Part shown: piece after piece, positions 1-11,215 of the stretch
Position numbering within the stretch: position 1 is the stretch's first letter
How the letters are laid out: every line of letters begins with the position of its first letter
From: Symsagittifera roscoffensis
Lineage: Eukaryota; Xenacoelomorpha; Acoela; Convolutidae
Length of the DNA: 64,000 nucleotides
NCBI RefSeq assembly: GCF_963678635.1
Contig: NC_087069.1
Coordinates: 3,360,166 to 3,424,165 of the forward strand
Direction: 5' to 3'
Notes under the pieces: model-generated
What the model was told of the DNA's origin: nothing
Database searches by the model: none
Seen by the model: only the letters and a program-made list of their open reading frames with translations
Made by a program: the position numbers and the translations under genes

Positions 1-1069
1 TAGGGAGTGGTCTTTAGTATCGAAAATAGGTTTCAAATTAATTTTTTCGAATTTTTTTGGAAGTTTTCCCAGCACTCGCATTTCCACGTCTACTCTTCCA
101 TATCTCTCCACTTGTTACCGTGTTCATTATATTGATCCGTCAAAAAATGAGGCTCAAGTTTTTTTGGCAGGGATAAAACGATAGTTTCGTACGTCAATGC
201 AGTTTTGAAGTGAGCGCAATAAAAATGCACACTGAAGCAGTATTTGTTTTTTGTTTTCTCGATTAGGAAAAACTCTTAATTCTGCTTTTGATGTTCTCAC
301 TCGGTGAAAATACACGACTATTTTCTGAAATTTTGCGAGATGCAAACTTCTTTCTTTAAACTTCCGCATATTGGTATCAAACTCCAATATCGTGTACAAT
401 CTTTTTTGCATTTTAACACTTCAATTGTAGGGTAAACAGTTATGTTGACGTGCATCTGTTCAAACGATTGATTTTCAGACTTTTGGAGAGTTCTAATGAA
501 AGCTTTTCCAATGAATACAACAAAATGTCCTTTCAGTCATAGTTTCCGTTTTTTTCCACAAATTTTTGCAATTATCCCAAAACTTTTAGAATTTTTGATT
601 TGTAGATTTGTGCTAACAGAGATTGGCCCGGGTCGAAGAGTGCATCCAAATTTCAACATACAGATTACTCTGTTCTGATAAAACTGATTGTTTTTTGCAA
701 TACTTCGAGGGTAAGAACAGCATCTTTGTTGTGCACTGCAAAATTTCATTGAACTCAGTCATTTTGCTTTTTTGTGAAGTATCTCCTAAGTAATTTTAAT
801 TTTATAAACCGATGCAAAAACAATCTCGTGTTGAAAAGATGGAGAGGAAATTTCAAAAAAGAAGTGTTATGTCAGAATTATAAACAATCTTTTTTTTACA
901 AGAGATGAAACAGATTAAATGGGCAATCATTACAGATCAAACCAAAAGACAATCTTATGAAACAAAAATCAGAGACAAGGATCATCAATTTGATTACCAA
1001 AACGCAAAATGCAAACGTTTGGAGTTTAATTCTGATAAATCTCTTCAAATTCTGAAAACTTTTCAATCG
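1..1069. other. AT-rich non-coding stretch
   Basis: I see no convincing gene here. The short open frames on both strands have low-complexity composition, no recognisable domain and no splice-site pattern. Confidence 0.4.
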
Positions 1070-1545
1070 ACCAGACAAACATGGAATAATTACTGTTGAA
1101 AGAGCTAAAATAAAACGAAAAAAAAAACGATGAAATTGTTTATGATGGCAATTTTTTGTTTCACTGGTTCGAATCAAAGAAATCGGAAAAAATTAGCTGA
1201 AAGTTTGTAGTGAGTATCGGAAGTATAACATAATTATTTTGTCTTCAAAATCACTATTTTATAGATCCATCTCCTCGGCCTCAATTGAATATTTTCCATT
1301 TTTAGAAAATTTTTGATTGACAAGCCAAACATGAAAGAATTCTTGTTAAAAATGCTACAATATAACAAAAAATGATGAAATTGTTTATGTTGGCAATTTT
1401 TTGTTTCACCTGTTCACATCGAACAAATCGGAAAAATTATTTGAAAGTATGCAGTGAAAATCGGAGGTGTTGCACAAATGTTTGTGTTCAAAATCTCTGT
1501 TTTCTAGGTCCATCTCATCGGTGTCAATTGAATAAGTTTTTTTAT
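1070..1545 (+). repeat. 244-bp direct tandem duplication
   Basis: The segment around 1070-1300 recurs at about 1320-1545. The shared phrase GATGAAATTGTTTATG begins near 1130 and again near 1373. Both copies then run through similar text ending in CATCTC-TCGG-TCAATTGAAT. The copies are clearly diverged, so this is not a recent event. Confidence 0.65.
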
Positions 1546-1557
1546 GTATATTCATGA
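1372..1557 (+). CDS. Small Cys-rich secreted-peptide-like ORF (candidate)
   Basis: This is a 61-codon ATG frame; a second ATG follows immediately. The first 15 residues (MMKLFMLAIFCFTCS) look like a short signal peptide. The rest is basic and Cys-rich, with spacing C-x5-CC-x3-C-x4-C-x7-C, reminiscent of small disulfide-rich secreted peptides, including knottin-type toxins. I see no specific family match. The tandem copy starting near 1130 keeps the hydrophobic start but has stops and has lost the Cys codons, so there is no evidence of selection on both copies. It may be a chance frame in AT-rich DNA, or an exon of a larger gene, since TTTTCTAG near 1507 resembles a splice acceptor. Confidence 0.28.
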   Translation: MMKLFMLAIFCFTCSHRTNRKNYLKVCSENRRCCTNVCVQNLCFLGPSHRCQLNKFFYVYS

Positions 1558-1559
1558 AA

Positions 1560-3300
1560 AGTTCGCAGAAATTCGTTGATTAAAAAACTGCATACACACA
1601 AATTCTCTCTTCTAAACTGAAAAATAATCAAAATTAATTTTTGTGATTACTTCATTTTGATTGGCTATTAAAAAAGATAACGAACATTTCCAGGCAAGCA
1701 AATATCGGACCTGATTGATTGAAATCAAAATTGAAGATATAAGTAAAACTTGAATCTCATTAGCTGAATTTTTTCAGCTACTCCAAAAATTTCTATCCTC
1801 TTTCTGGTTTCCGTTACATTTGAAACAATCTTTCGAAATCTGTAAATATCTACTTCTGTTTGAGCTTGGAAAAAATAACAAACTTCATCGAGCATCACAA
1901 CTTTAAAAAACCAATAGAGTTTCAAAATGTCCGCTGTGTAAATTTTTTTTAAAAAAAGCAACCTAATCTTCTAGTCGAAAAGATCTTAGCAATATGAAAA
2001 GTAGTCATTTTTTTGCTAAGCAGCTTCTAAGATGATTGACGATAAGCCAAGTGTTCTGAAGATCTTCATAAAATCAATGAGGAAATTCGAAATGTGCAAT
2101 CGGTTTTTCGGTTTTTGTGGCATATAGAACAACAAAAAACCAAAAAATATATCTAGCTTGTCTAAACTCTTAAATTTCAAGCAGCAGTATACATAAACCT
2201 TTATCTTTTGTGTTTTGATAAATTGATTTTCCACTTAGCTTTTTCTCAAAGGATATAATTGATAGAAAAATTCAACGCAGGCAATAGTCGTGTTGAAAAT
2301 GCAAGAAAGCTTTTTTTTGAAACTGAACCAAAAAGGTTCAATTTACAGTGGAAATTGCGAAAAGAGTTACTTTTTGAGAAACCGTTTGTAATAATTTTTT
2401 CCCTATAAAGCATACTATAATGTATTAAACTTGTTAAAATAGAACGTTTGGCTTATAAACAACGACCATTGAAACATTTTACCAAATTATAATCACATCT
2501 TTTCAAATTAATGTTTTTTTTTCTGGAATTTAGGAAAAGAATCATGGAGTAGTCTAAGTTCCAAGCAGATACATGAGTTCAATAATCTAGAGATTCACGT
2601 TTTGTTTATGAACTTTTTGAGAAAGTTCTGAAAAACTGACAGAATAAAAACATGAAAGTTCTGATGGTTTACATGACTTTCAATTTTTTAATGTTTAGTT
2701 ATACAAGATTTTGTCCGAATTATCATTTCATAAAAAGTTACTAAGTATTCCAATTAAAAAAAATGATGAACAGAAATGTGATCTTTTTTTTTCTGAAATT
2801 GTAAGCTTAGCTAAAACGGAAACCAATTTAGAAGTAACTTTGCGTTGATTTAGTGGTCAATGGTTCAAATGGTAAAGATTTCCAGGTTAAGTTTATTTCT
2901 TAAGGCAACGCTTAACTCGACTCGTATTCAAATGCAGAAACCCACAAAAAGAACCAGCTACATTTTTTTTGGATGTAACTTTAAAAAACCACAAAAAATA
3001 TTCCGACAGTGTTCAGATAGCTAGGAAGAGACATAGACATGCTCATATTTTGCTAAGCCAATTTGTGTTTTGGTTTTAATCAGTCTTATGGATTCTCCAT
3101 TTTCAATTTCAATCCAAGCTAAAAATCTTCAGTTTCGAATGCTTTAACCAACCAGAACACCTCCAAACTTCTTCACTATTTGAAAGTTTTTACCAAAAAT
3201 CAAGATAAAAGTCAATTAAGCACAAAGTTTCGCTAAACTTATTCACGTAATTTTCATGATTTTTTGAAAAGTTTGGACAGTTGTTCAAATAGAGTTTATA
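1560..3300. other. AT-rich intergenic sequence
   Basis: Long T and A runs, no recognisable coding domain on either strand, and no clear repeat boundary apart from similarity to the adjacent repeat units. Confidence 0.35.
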
Positions 3301-3304
3301 AGCA

Positions 3305-4985
3305 CATAATTCCAGAACTAATTTTATCTTCGCCTGCTTTTTTTTTCAGTTTCCTAAATTTTTTTTGTAAATTGTTTGGTTTCGACTAAAATTGTTACAC
3401 AAGATGAGTTCAAGTGCGAGATATTTAAATAAACAGAAAACATGATTGATTTTGAAACCTGATTTTTAAAAAAACTTATGATAAATAACGTTTTAGAAAC
3501 AAAACAGAAGTTATGATTAAATTTACCCACCTTCTAACATGCTTATAAGGTCTCAAAATTGCTATTAAAAAGTAAGTCTTCCGGAAAACTAGCTTTTGTA
3601 CTAGCATAATGCGTTCGGTACCAGTTTATGAATCAAACAGAAATTTAAAAAAATATGTTTGGTTCATAATCGATTCATGACCTTTGTCTACAAAATTGCT
3701 ATGAGTTTAGCTATACTTTATCATTTGATTTGATGTTATTATCTAACTTTTTCTTTCATTTGTCAAAAAGATCTAACAAGCTTATAAAATTGTAAAAAGG
3801 AAAACTTTTGAACGGACACTGAGTCTAAAATGAAAAATTTGCCTAAATTCCTCACGCAATATGTTTGGTTTCGTAGTTTCCAAAAAGGCATTGTTTTTGA
3901 TAGTTACAATATTTTGATAAATGTGTGTTCCACCTGAAAATATACTACTGTCTCGATTGATGCTGTGCAGTCGAGAAATCGGAAACAGTATTAGAACTAC
4001 TCCAGAACATATGCAGGCTATTGGCTGTCAGTAAATAAGTAAAAAACCAGCTCGACGGCTCAAAAGCTAAGACCCTATCCCCAGGATTCACCGGGTTAGA
4101 TTTAATTACTTCTAACCCTACCGCAAGGAAGTCCAATTCTTTGGGAGATGTCTCACTGAAAGATCAAAGCCCAGTGTACTGATAACTAGTGAATGGCCAT
4201 ATTTGAGAGACAGTTGTACCATGAGAGTCAGTTTCACCAGCTACCCTTCTCATGAATACGAGCTTCTCAAAATCACCTGGTGCAACAATTCCTATTACTT
4301 CATAGACTCTGAAGTGCCCAGAAGCTTTGTGACGTTTGCTATTGAAGGCAACTTAGGGAAACCTCATTTTGAAATATTAACTTTTGAAACAATCAACAGA
4401 GAGCTTGTAAAACACAAGTTCGTGATCCTGGTGTGAGTAAGGAACGAGCAATTGAAGTCTCTATCAGAAAACGGGTGATAACACTTCTAAGCTTGTTTTT
4501 ATTTTCAGAAAAACTGAGGAGTCTTCCGTTTTCAAGCTTTGATATTTTTTGGAAATTTTGGCTTCGCGGAGCGAGGACTTTTTAGTTAACTTTTGTTCTT
4601 GATTTTTTTTTCATATTTTTTGTTTTGTTTGAATGGAGAAATAATTAACCGAAGATGCTGATTGCTGATAGTGCGTTTTTAGATCGAACCATACAAATTA
4701 TACAAGGCCATAGAAATCAGTTGCTCTGATACCGCATGATTTGTTTTATATGATTCTGCACTTGAAGAACTTATCTGACAAGTTCATCTAATTGCGCATA
4801 AATTTAATTAGATCGCTATGTCTGAGCCAATTTTGTACTCATGTAAACTCAATTGTTTTTTTTTTAAAAATCAATTGCAAAATGATTCGAGTATGACTGT
4901 TTTCTTCGTTCGTTGTTTAAATTTGAAAAAAAAAATCACAAATTCACCTTAGTCATATTTATCCTCAAATATTTCCACAAAATCT
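3305..4985 (+). repeat. Tandem unit 1 (about 1.68 kb)
   Basis: It starts at CCAGAACTAA-TTTATCTTCG and is repeated from about 4986 with scattered substitutions. It contains the four-exon gene end at 3971-4542. Unit 2 has a roughly 230-bp insertion near 5335-5568 that this unit lacks. Confidence 0.8.
3971..4542 (+). CDS. 3' end of an unidentified multi-exon gene (4 exons visible)
   Basis: The proposed exons are 3971-4030, 4085-4175, 4232-4432 and 4509-4542 (TGA). All phases agree: one base, two bases and two bases carried across the three introns. The introns are 54, 56 and 76 nt and begin GTAAAT, GTACTG and GTGAGT. The last ends in a strong TTTTATTTTCAG acceptor. Exon 1 encodes a helix-like stretch (VEKSETVLELLQ). 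Exon 3 encodes a mixed aromatic/beta-type segment (YELLKITW, NNSYYFIDSE). The last exon adds TEESSVFKL. Unit 2 preserves the same frames with several silent changes, which supports the model. I do not recognise the family. Upstream exons and the start are not found. Confidence 0.5.
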
Positions 4986-6612
4986 TCAAATTCCAGAACT
5001 AAATTTATCTTCGCCTATTATTTTTTTAATTTTCCTAAATTTTTTGGTTTTGACTAAAGTTTTTTTACAAGATGAGTTCAATGGCGAGATGCTTAACTAA
5101 ACAGAAAGCATGACTGATTTTAAAACCTGATTTTTAAAAAAAAGTTTTTATTAAATCACATTTTAGAAACAAAACAGAAGTTATGATTGAATTTACCCAC
5201 CTTCTAACATGCTTATAAGGTCTCAAACTTGCTATTAAAATTTAAGTCGTCCGGAAAACTAGCTTTTGTACTAGCAAGAAGCGTTCGATACCAGTTTATG
5301 AACCAAACAAAAACTTAAGAAAATATGTTTGGTTTGTATTCGTGAAAAACGAGATTTTGATTTCGATTTGTCTTTGAACTTCCCTCATTGTTGATAGTTT
5401 TAAAAATTTAGGTTGAAAATTATTAAAGGAAATTTGTATCAATTGTGAGTTTATGAAAAAGTAGCAATATCCAATCAAAAACTGTTTTCTTTAAGGTACG
5501 ATTGGATACATGAAATAATTTTTATTGTTTCATTTAAATTTGGGTTTTGTTGGTACAAAAATCTATCATGTAATCGATTCATGAATTTTGTCTACAAAAT
5601 TGCTATGAATTTAGCAATACTTTATCATTTGATTTGGTGTTATTATCTAATTTTTCTTTCGTTTGTCAAAAAGATCTAACAAGCTTATGAAAATTGTAAA
5701 ATGGAAAACTTCTGAACGGACACTGAGTCTAAAATGAAAAATTTGCCAAAGTTTCTCACAAAAAAGGTTGGTTTCGTAGTTTCTAACAAAGGCATTGTTT
5801 TTGATAGTTATAATATTTTGATAAACGTGTTTTCAACCTGAAAATCTATTACTGTCTCGATTGATGATCTGCGGTTGAGAAATCGGAGACAGTATTAGAA
5901 CTACTCCAGAACATCTGCAGGCAATTGGCTGTCAGTAAATAAGTAAAAAACCAGCTCGACGGCTCAAAAGCTAAGACCCTATCCCCAGGGTTCATCGGGT
6001 TAGATTTAATTCATTCTGACCCTGCCGCAAAGAACTCCATCTTTTTGGGAGATGTCTCACTGAAAGATCACAGCCCAGTGTACTCATAACTAGTGAATGG
6101 CCATATTTGAGAGACAGTTTCACCATGAGAGTCAGTTTCACCAGCTACCCTTCTCATGAATACGAGCTTCTCAAAATCACCTGGTACAACAATTCCTATT
6201 ACTTCATAGACTCTGAAGAGCCCAGACGCTTTGTGACGCTTGCTATTGATGGAAACTCAGGGAAACCTCATTTTGAATTGTAAACTTTTTGAAACAATCA
6301 ACAGAGAGCTTGTAAAAGACAAGTTCGTGCTCCTGGTATGATTAAGGAACGAGCAATTGAAGTCTCTATCAGAAAACGGGTGATGACATTTCTAAGCTTG
6401 TTTATTTTTCAGAATAACTGAGGAGTCTTCCGTTTTCAAGTTTTGATGTTTTTTAGGAAATTTTGGCTTCACGGAGCGAGGATTTTTCAGTTAATTTTTG
6501 TTCCTGATTTTTTTTTTCAAAACTTTTTGTTTTGGTTGAATGGATAAATAATTAAACGAGGATGCTGATTGCTGATAGTGCGTTTTTAGATCAAACCATA
6601 CAAAATATGTGT
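4986..6612 (+). repeat. Tandem unit 2 (about 1.6 kb)
   Basis: This is a diverged copy of the unit at 3305-4985. A roughly 230-bp insertion lies at about 5335-5568, just before the phrase CGATTCATGA that resumes the alignment. Confidence 0.8.
5876..6446 (+). pseudogene. Disabled copy of the four-exon gene in unit 2
   Basis: The equivalent segments are about 5876-5934, 5989-6079, 6136-6337 and 6413-6446. The small introns and frames are mostly conserved. Exon 3 has a TAA where unit 1 reads on (after GKPHFE), plus an extra T shortly after. The GTGAGT donor of the last intron has become ATGATT, and the acceptor before exon 1 (GCAG) has become GCGG. These changes make it non-functional by the unit 1 model. 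Confidence 0.5.
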
Positions 6613-6619
6613 ATGTAAA

Positions 6620-7190
6620 ATATGTGAGTAAGGAACGAGCAATTGAAGTCTCTATCAGAAAACGGGTGATAACACTTCTAAGCTTGTTTTTATTTTCAGA
6701 AAAACTGAGGAGTCTTCCGTTTTCAAGCTTTGATATTTTTTGGAAATTTTGGCTTCGCGGAGCGAGGACTTTTTAGTTAACTTTTGTTCTTGATTTTTTT
6801 TTCATATTTTTTGTTTTGTTTGAATGGAGAAATAATTAACCGAAGATGCTGATTGCTGATAGTGCGTTTTTAGATCGAACCATACAAATTATACAAGGCC
6901 ATAGAAATCAGTTGCTTTGATACCACATGATTTGTTTTATATGATTCTGCACTTGAAGAACTTATCTGACAAGTTCATCTAATTAAGCATAAGTTCAATT
7001 AGATCGCCATGTCTGAGCCAATTTTATACTCATGAAAACTCAATTGTCTTTAAAAAAAATCAATTGCAAAATGATTCGAGTATGACTGTTTTCTTCGTTC
7101 ATTGAAATTTAAATAAAAAAAAGAATCACTAATTTACCCTAATCATATTTACTCTCAAATATTTACACAAAATCATCCTATGATGATCAG
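6620..7190 (+). repeat. Partial third copy, starting inside the last intron
   Basis: The text from GTGAGTAAGGAACGAGC onward matches unit 1 from 4433 onward almost base for base, and matches unit 2 less well. It carries the last exon (about 6700-6733) but nothing upstream. Confidence 0.75.
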
Positions 7191-7975
7191 ATTTCTGTTT
7201 TTCAATGAGTTGATTCAAAAACCTACAGTCTTATTGGAAAAACTTTTGTATTAGAAATGTTTTCTTTTCTCTGTTTTTTTTTGTAAAATGAGATCGGGAA
7301 GATGCGATTCAGCAGATCCGTTTGGGCTCTCTGTATATGTTGGTGACCAATAGTATTTGATGATTACTCCAAAAACTTTTTCGTGTTCTCCGTGCTCTTG
7401 TACTCTGGTATATCAATCTAAACAAGGAATACATTTTATTCTGACAAAAGAGTTCCTTAAAATAAGTTTTTCTATCTTTAGCATAAACTGAGCAACTGAA
7501 TCAAAAATAATTTGTTGTCATTTTTCGGGCTATAATAAGACCTGAAAAAAAGTAAGAATATTAAAGAAGCAAATCTGCTGATAACGAATAAGCAAGTGAA
7601 CCTTTTGTGAATCATTAAGTGATCCATTGAGTATTTTCTTTATTTTAAACTAACAAAGTTTGAATAAACTGGGTGAGGCAACTAATTGTTTTCCCACTGA
7701 AAATCAAAACATAAATTTCATAAATTTACAATTCTTGCTTCAAAATCTGACTTCAAAAAGATATCAAAGTTTTACAGTTTCAAAATTTCAACATTTCTGG
7801 TTTATTTTAACTTAGCAACTGAATTGAACAAAGAACAATTAAACCAAATAAAATGAGCTATAATGAGTGCTTTTTGAGTTTTAGTGCGCTTTTTGAAATC
7901 TGTACTGAATTATCAGAACAAGTAAAAACATGAAAGCCATGGAAAAAGAAAAAAGAAAGCCATGGACCAAATTTT
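7190..7975. other. Intergenic sequence
   Basis: No open frame of note, no domain and no repeat beyond A/T runs. A short GAAAGCCATGG duplication sits at its right edge near 7930-7975. Confidence 0.35.
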
Positions 7976-7984
7976 TCAAACCAA

Positions 7985-9600
7985 TTGATATAACTTTGGT
8001 CAAAATAGGAATACTTCGCGAGACAAGAAAATACTGATAATGGCGGCTCGACTCAACTAAATTTTGACTAAAACCTGGTTTCAGCCAGTGGTACTTTTCA
8101 GCTCCTCAACTTTATGTCTAATTTGAAATCTTCAAAAATCAAATTAAAATGAATAAACGAAGATGATGGTCGCTGTGCTGATTGTGCAATTTTAATTCAA
8201 GCCATGAAAAATATATGAAGTTATCTTCGTAGAGTATTCAAAATCAGAGTTAATTTTTCAGATGTGGAAACAAAAATAGTTCGTAGGACTAAAACGACAG
8301 ATTTGCCCTTTTATAAAACCTTTTACATATGAGCCGTTTGCTTTCTTTTCCTGGTATGATTGACAGCAAAAAAATACGTATATTTATATCCATACAAAAG
8401 TTACACCCTTGATTTCATAGCACCTAAGCGGCTGACATGTTTTTTGTAATCATAAGGCGCAAAAAAAGGATTAGGCTATCGATTGAAACGTTTGAGAAGT
8501 TTGTATCAGCCAAATTGGGCGAGAAAATACCGGAGTTCTGAACATTTGAAGCTGAAATGCTCTAGAAAACAGTTTTTCAAAAGAAGTTTCAGACAAAAGC
8601 AACTTGATTGAACTTCAGGCAAAACATTAGCTGCCAGTTTTTTTTTGTTTGAGCATTTTCTTGTAAATTTTTTTTTCGTTGCTTAGATGAGATAACTACA
8701 TTTAACTAAACTCTCTTCTGTACAAAATAGTCGATTCTACCTTGAAAACTAATTTTCAATATTGCTATTTGATTTTAGAGAGATATTAAACTTAAACTTC
8801 AGGACAATCATCTCGAAATGGAACTGAATTTGACTCAAGTTCTAACAAAAGTTAATAAATCATTGAAAAAAAATTTTTTTTTCGTTGATGCAGGCTCTAA
8901 AATAACGAATGCGCAACGATGGGATTATTTGTAAAAGTTACGGTTTTTTTTTTACAAATTGTTTCGTTTTTGTTTCGTTTAGTTTTAAATTAGACAAAAT
9001 TTCACTGCTCGGGAGTTTTTTTGCGCTCTGCGCTTCAAACTAACTTGCAACCCGGGTCGAGGTCTGCGAAATCGGGAAAGACTTTGTAAGTCGCGCCGCA
9101 TACCGTTTTCAGACTGGATTTCGCAGTCGCGCCGAGGGCTTAAATCGCGACGTCAGTCTTTTATTAGGTCGCGTCGTCTGTCTTTTCTTAAGTCGCGCCG
9201 CTTAACTCTTTTCTTAAAAAGATGAAATAACTATCATAATTTCAAAATGACAAAAAAAACTCATAGACGTTTTTAAACTGATTGGTGCTGTCAAATACTG
9301 AAGTAAATAAGAGTGGAGGAAGAGCTGACTTTTCCTTGTTTTGATTTTTTTATCTGAATTTTTTCATGTTTTTTTTCTGCTATGAAATAAATTGAAAAAC
9401 TTTTTTTTTCATTACTTTTTTGATTTTTTTTCATCTAACTTATATTAAGTTGTTTTCTGCTATGAAATAAAATGAACAACTTTTTTTAGTGTTTGATAAC
9501 TTTTTAGGCATTTTTAAGTTTTTATCTTTCAAACGGATTCTTCAATTTAAGAGTTTGATTTAAAAATTTTCAATTTTCTGCGCACTGGTTTTTTCAACCC
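7985..9600 (+). repeat. 1.62-kb tandem duplication, copy A
   Basis: It runs from AATTGATATAACTTTGGTC to the GCACTGGTTTTTTC just before 9600, where the same text restarts. Copies A and B differ at only a few sites, such as homopolymer lengths near 8870/10490 and GGCGGC versus GGCGAC. No coding capacity is visible. Confidence 0.9.
9050..9210 (+). promoter_or_regulatory. CpG-rich cluster of TCGCGCCG-like motifs (copy A)
   Basis: Within about 150 bp of otherwise AT-rich DNA there are repeated cores: GTCGCGCCG (three times), ATCGCGACG and GTCGCGTCG, several followed by TCTTTT or AACTCTTTTC. TTTCGCAG and related strings recall E2F-type sites, but factor identity is inference. It could be a promoter or CpG island, or part of a repeat. 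Confidence 0.3.
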
Positions 9601-11215
9601 AATTGATATAACTTTGGTCAAAATAGGAATACTTCGCGAGACAAGAAAATACTGATAATGGCGACTCGACTCAACTAAATTTTGACTAAAACCTGGTTTC
9701 AGCCAGTGGTACTTTTCAGCTCCTCAACTTTAGGTCTAATTTGAAATCTTCAAAAATCAAATTAAAATGAATAAACGAAGATGATGGTCGCTGTGCTGAT
9801 TGTGCAATTTTAATTCAAGCCATGAAAAATATATGAAGTTATCTTCGTAGAGTATTCAAAATCAGAGTTAATTTTTCAGATGTGGAAACAAAAATAGTTC
9901 GTAGGACTAAAACGACAGATTTGCCCTTTTATAAAACCTTTTACATATGAGCCGTTTGCTTTCTTTTCCTGGTATGATTGACAGCAAAAAAATACGTATA
10001 TTTATATCCATACAAAAGTTACACCCTTGATTTCATAGCACCTAAGCGGCTGACATGTTTTTTGTAATCATAAGGCGCAAAAAAAGGATTAGGCTATCGA
10101 TTGAAACGTTTGAGAAGTTTGTATCAGCCAAATTGGGCGAGAAAATACCGGAGTTCTGAACATTTGAAGCTGAAATGCTCTAGAAAACAGTTTTTCAAAA
10201 GAAGTTTCAGACAAAAGCAACTTGATTGAACTTCAGGCAAAACATTAGCTGCCAGTTTTTTTTTGTTTGAGCATTTTCTTGTAAATTTTTTTTTCGTTGC
10301 TTAGATGAGATAACTACATTTAACTAAACTCTCTTCTGTACAAAATAGTCGATTCTACCTTGAAAACTAATTTTCAATATTGCTATTTGATTTTAGAGAG
10401 ATATTAAACTTAAACTTCAGGACAATCATCTCGAAATGGAACTGAATTTGACTCAAGTTCTAACAAAAGTTAATAAATCATTGAAAAAAAGTTTTTTTTT
10501 CGTTGATGCAGGCTCTAAAATAACGAATGCGCAACGATGGGATTATTTGTAAAAGTTACGGTTTTTTTTACAAATTGTTTCGTTTTTGTTTCGTTTAGTT
10601 TTAAATTAGACAAAATTTCACTGCTCGGGAGTTTTTTTGCGCTCTGCGCTTCAAACTAACTTGCAACCCGGGTCGAGGTCTGCGAAATCGGGAAAGACTT
10701 TGTAAGTCGCGCCGCATACCGTTTTCAGACTGGATTTCGCAGTCGCGCCGAGGGCTTAAATCGCGACGTCAGTCTTTTATTAGGTCGCGTCGTCTGTCTT
10801 TTCTTAAGTCGCGCCGCTTAACTCTTTTCTTAAAAAGATGAAATAACTATCATAATTTCAAAATGACAAAAAAAACTCATAGACGTTTTTAAACTGATTG
10901 GTGCTGTCAAATACTGAAGTAAATAAGAGTGGAGGAAGAGCTGACTTTTCCTTGTTTTGATTTTTTTATCTGAATTTTTTCATGTTTTTTTTCTGCTATG
11001 AAATAAATTGAAAAACTTTTTTTTTCATTACTTTTTTGATTTTTTTTTCATCTAACTTATATAAAGTTGTTTTCTGCTATGAAATAAAATGAACAACTTT
11101 TTTTAGTGTTTGATAACTTTTTAGGCATTTTTAAGTTTTTATCTTTCAAACGGATTCTTCAATTTAAGAGTTTGATTTAAAAATTTTCAATTTTCTGCGC
11201 ACTGGTTTTTTCTGT
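9601..11215 (+). repeat. 1.62-kb tandem duplication, copy B
   Basis: Nearly identical to copy A. The right boundary is at GCACTGGTTTTTTC near 11213, after which the sequence becomes unrelated. Confidence 0.9.
10667..10827 (+). promoter_or_regulatory. CpG-rich motif cluster (copy B)
   Basis: Exact counterpart of the cluster at 9050-9210, conserved base for base in the second tandem copy. Confidence 0.3.
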
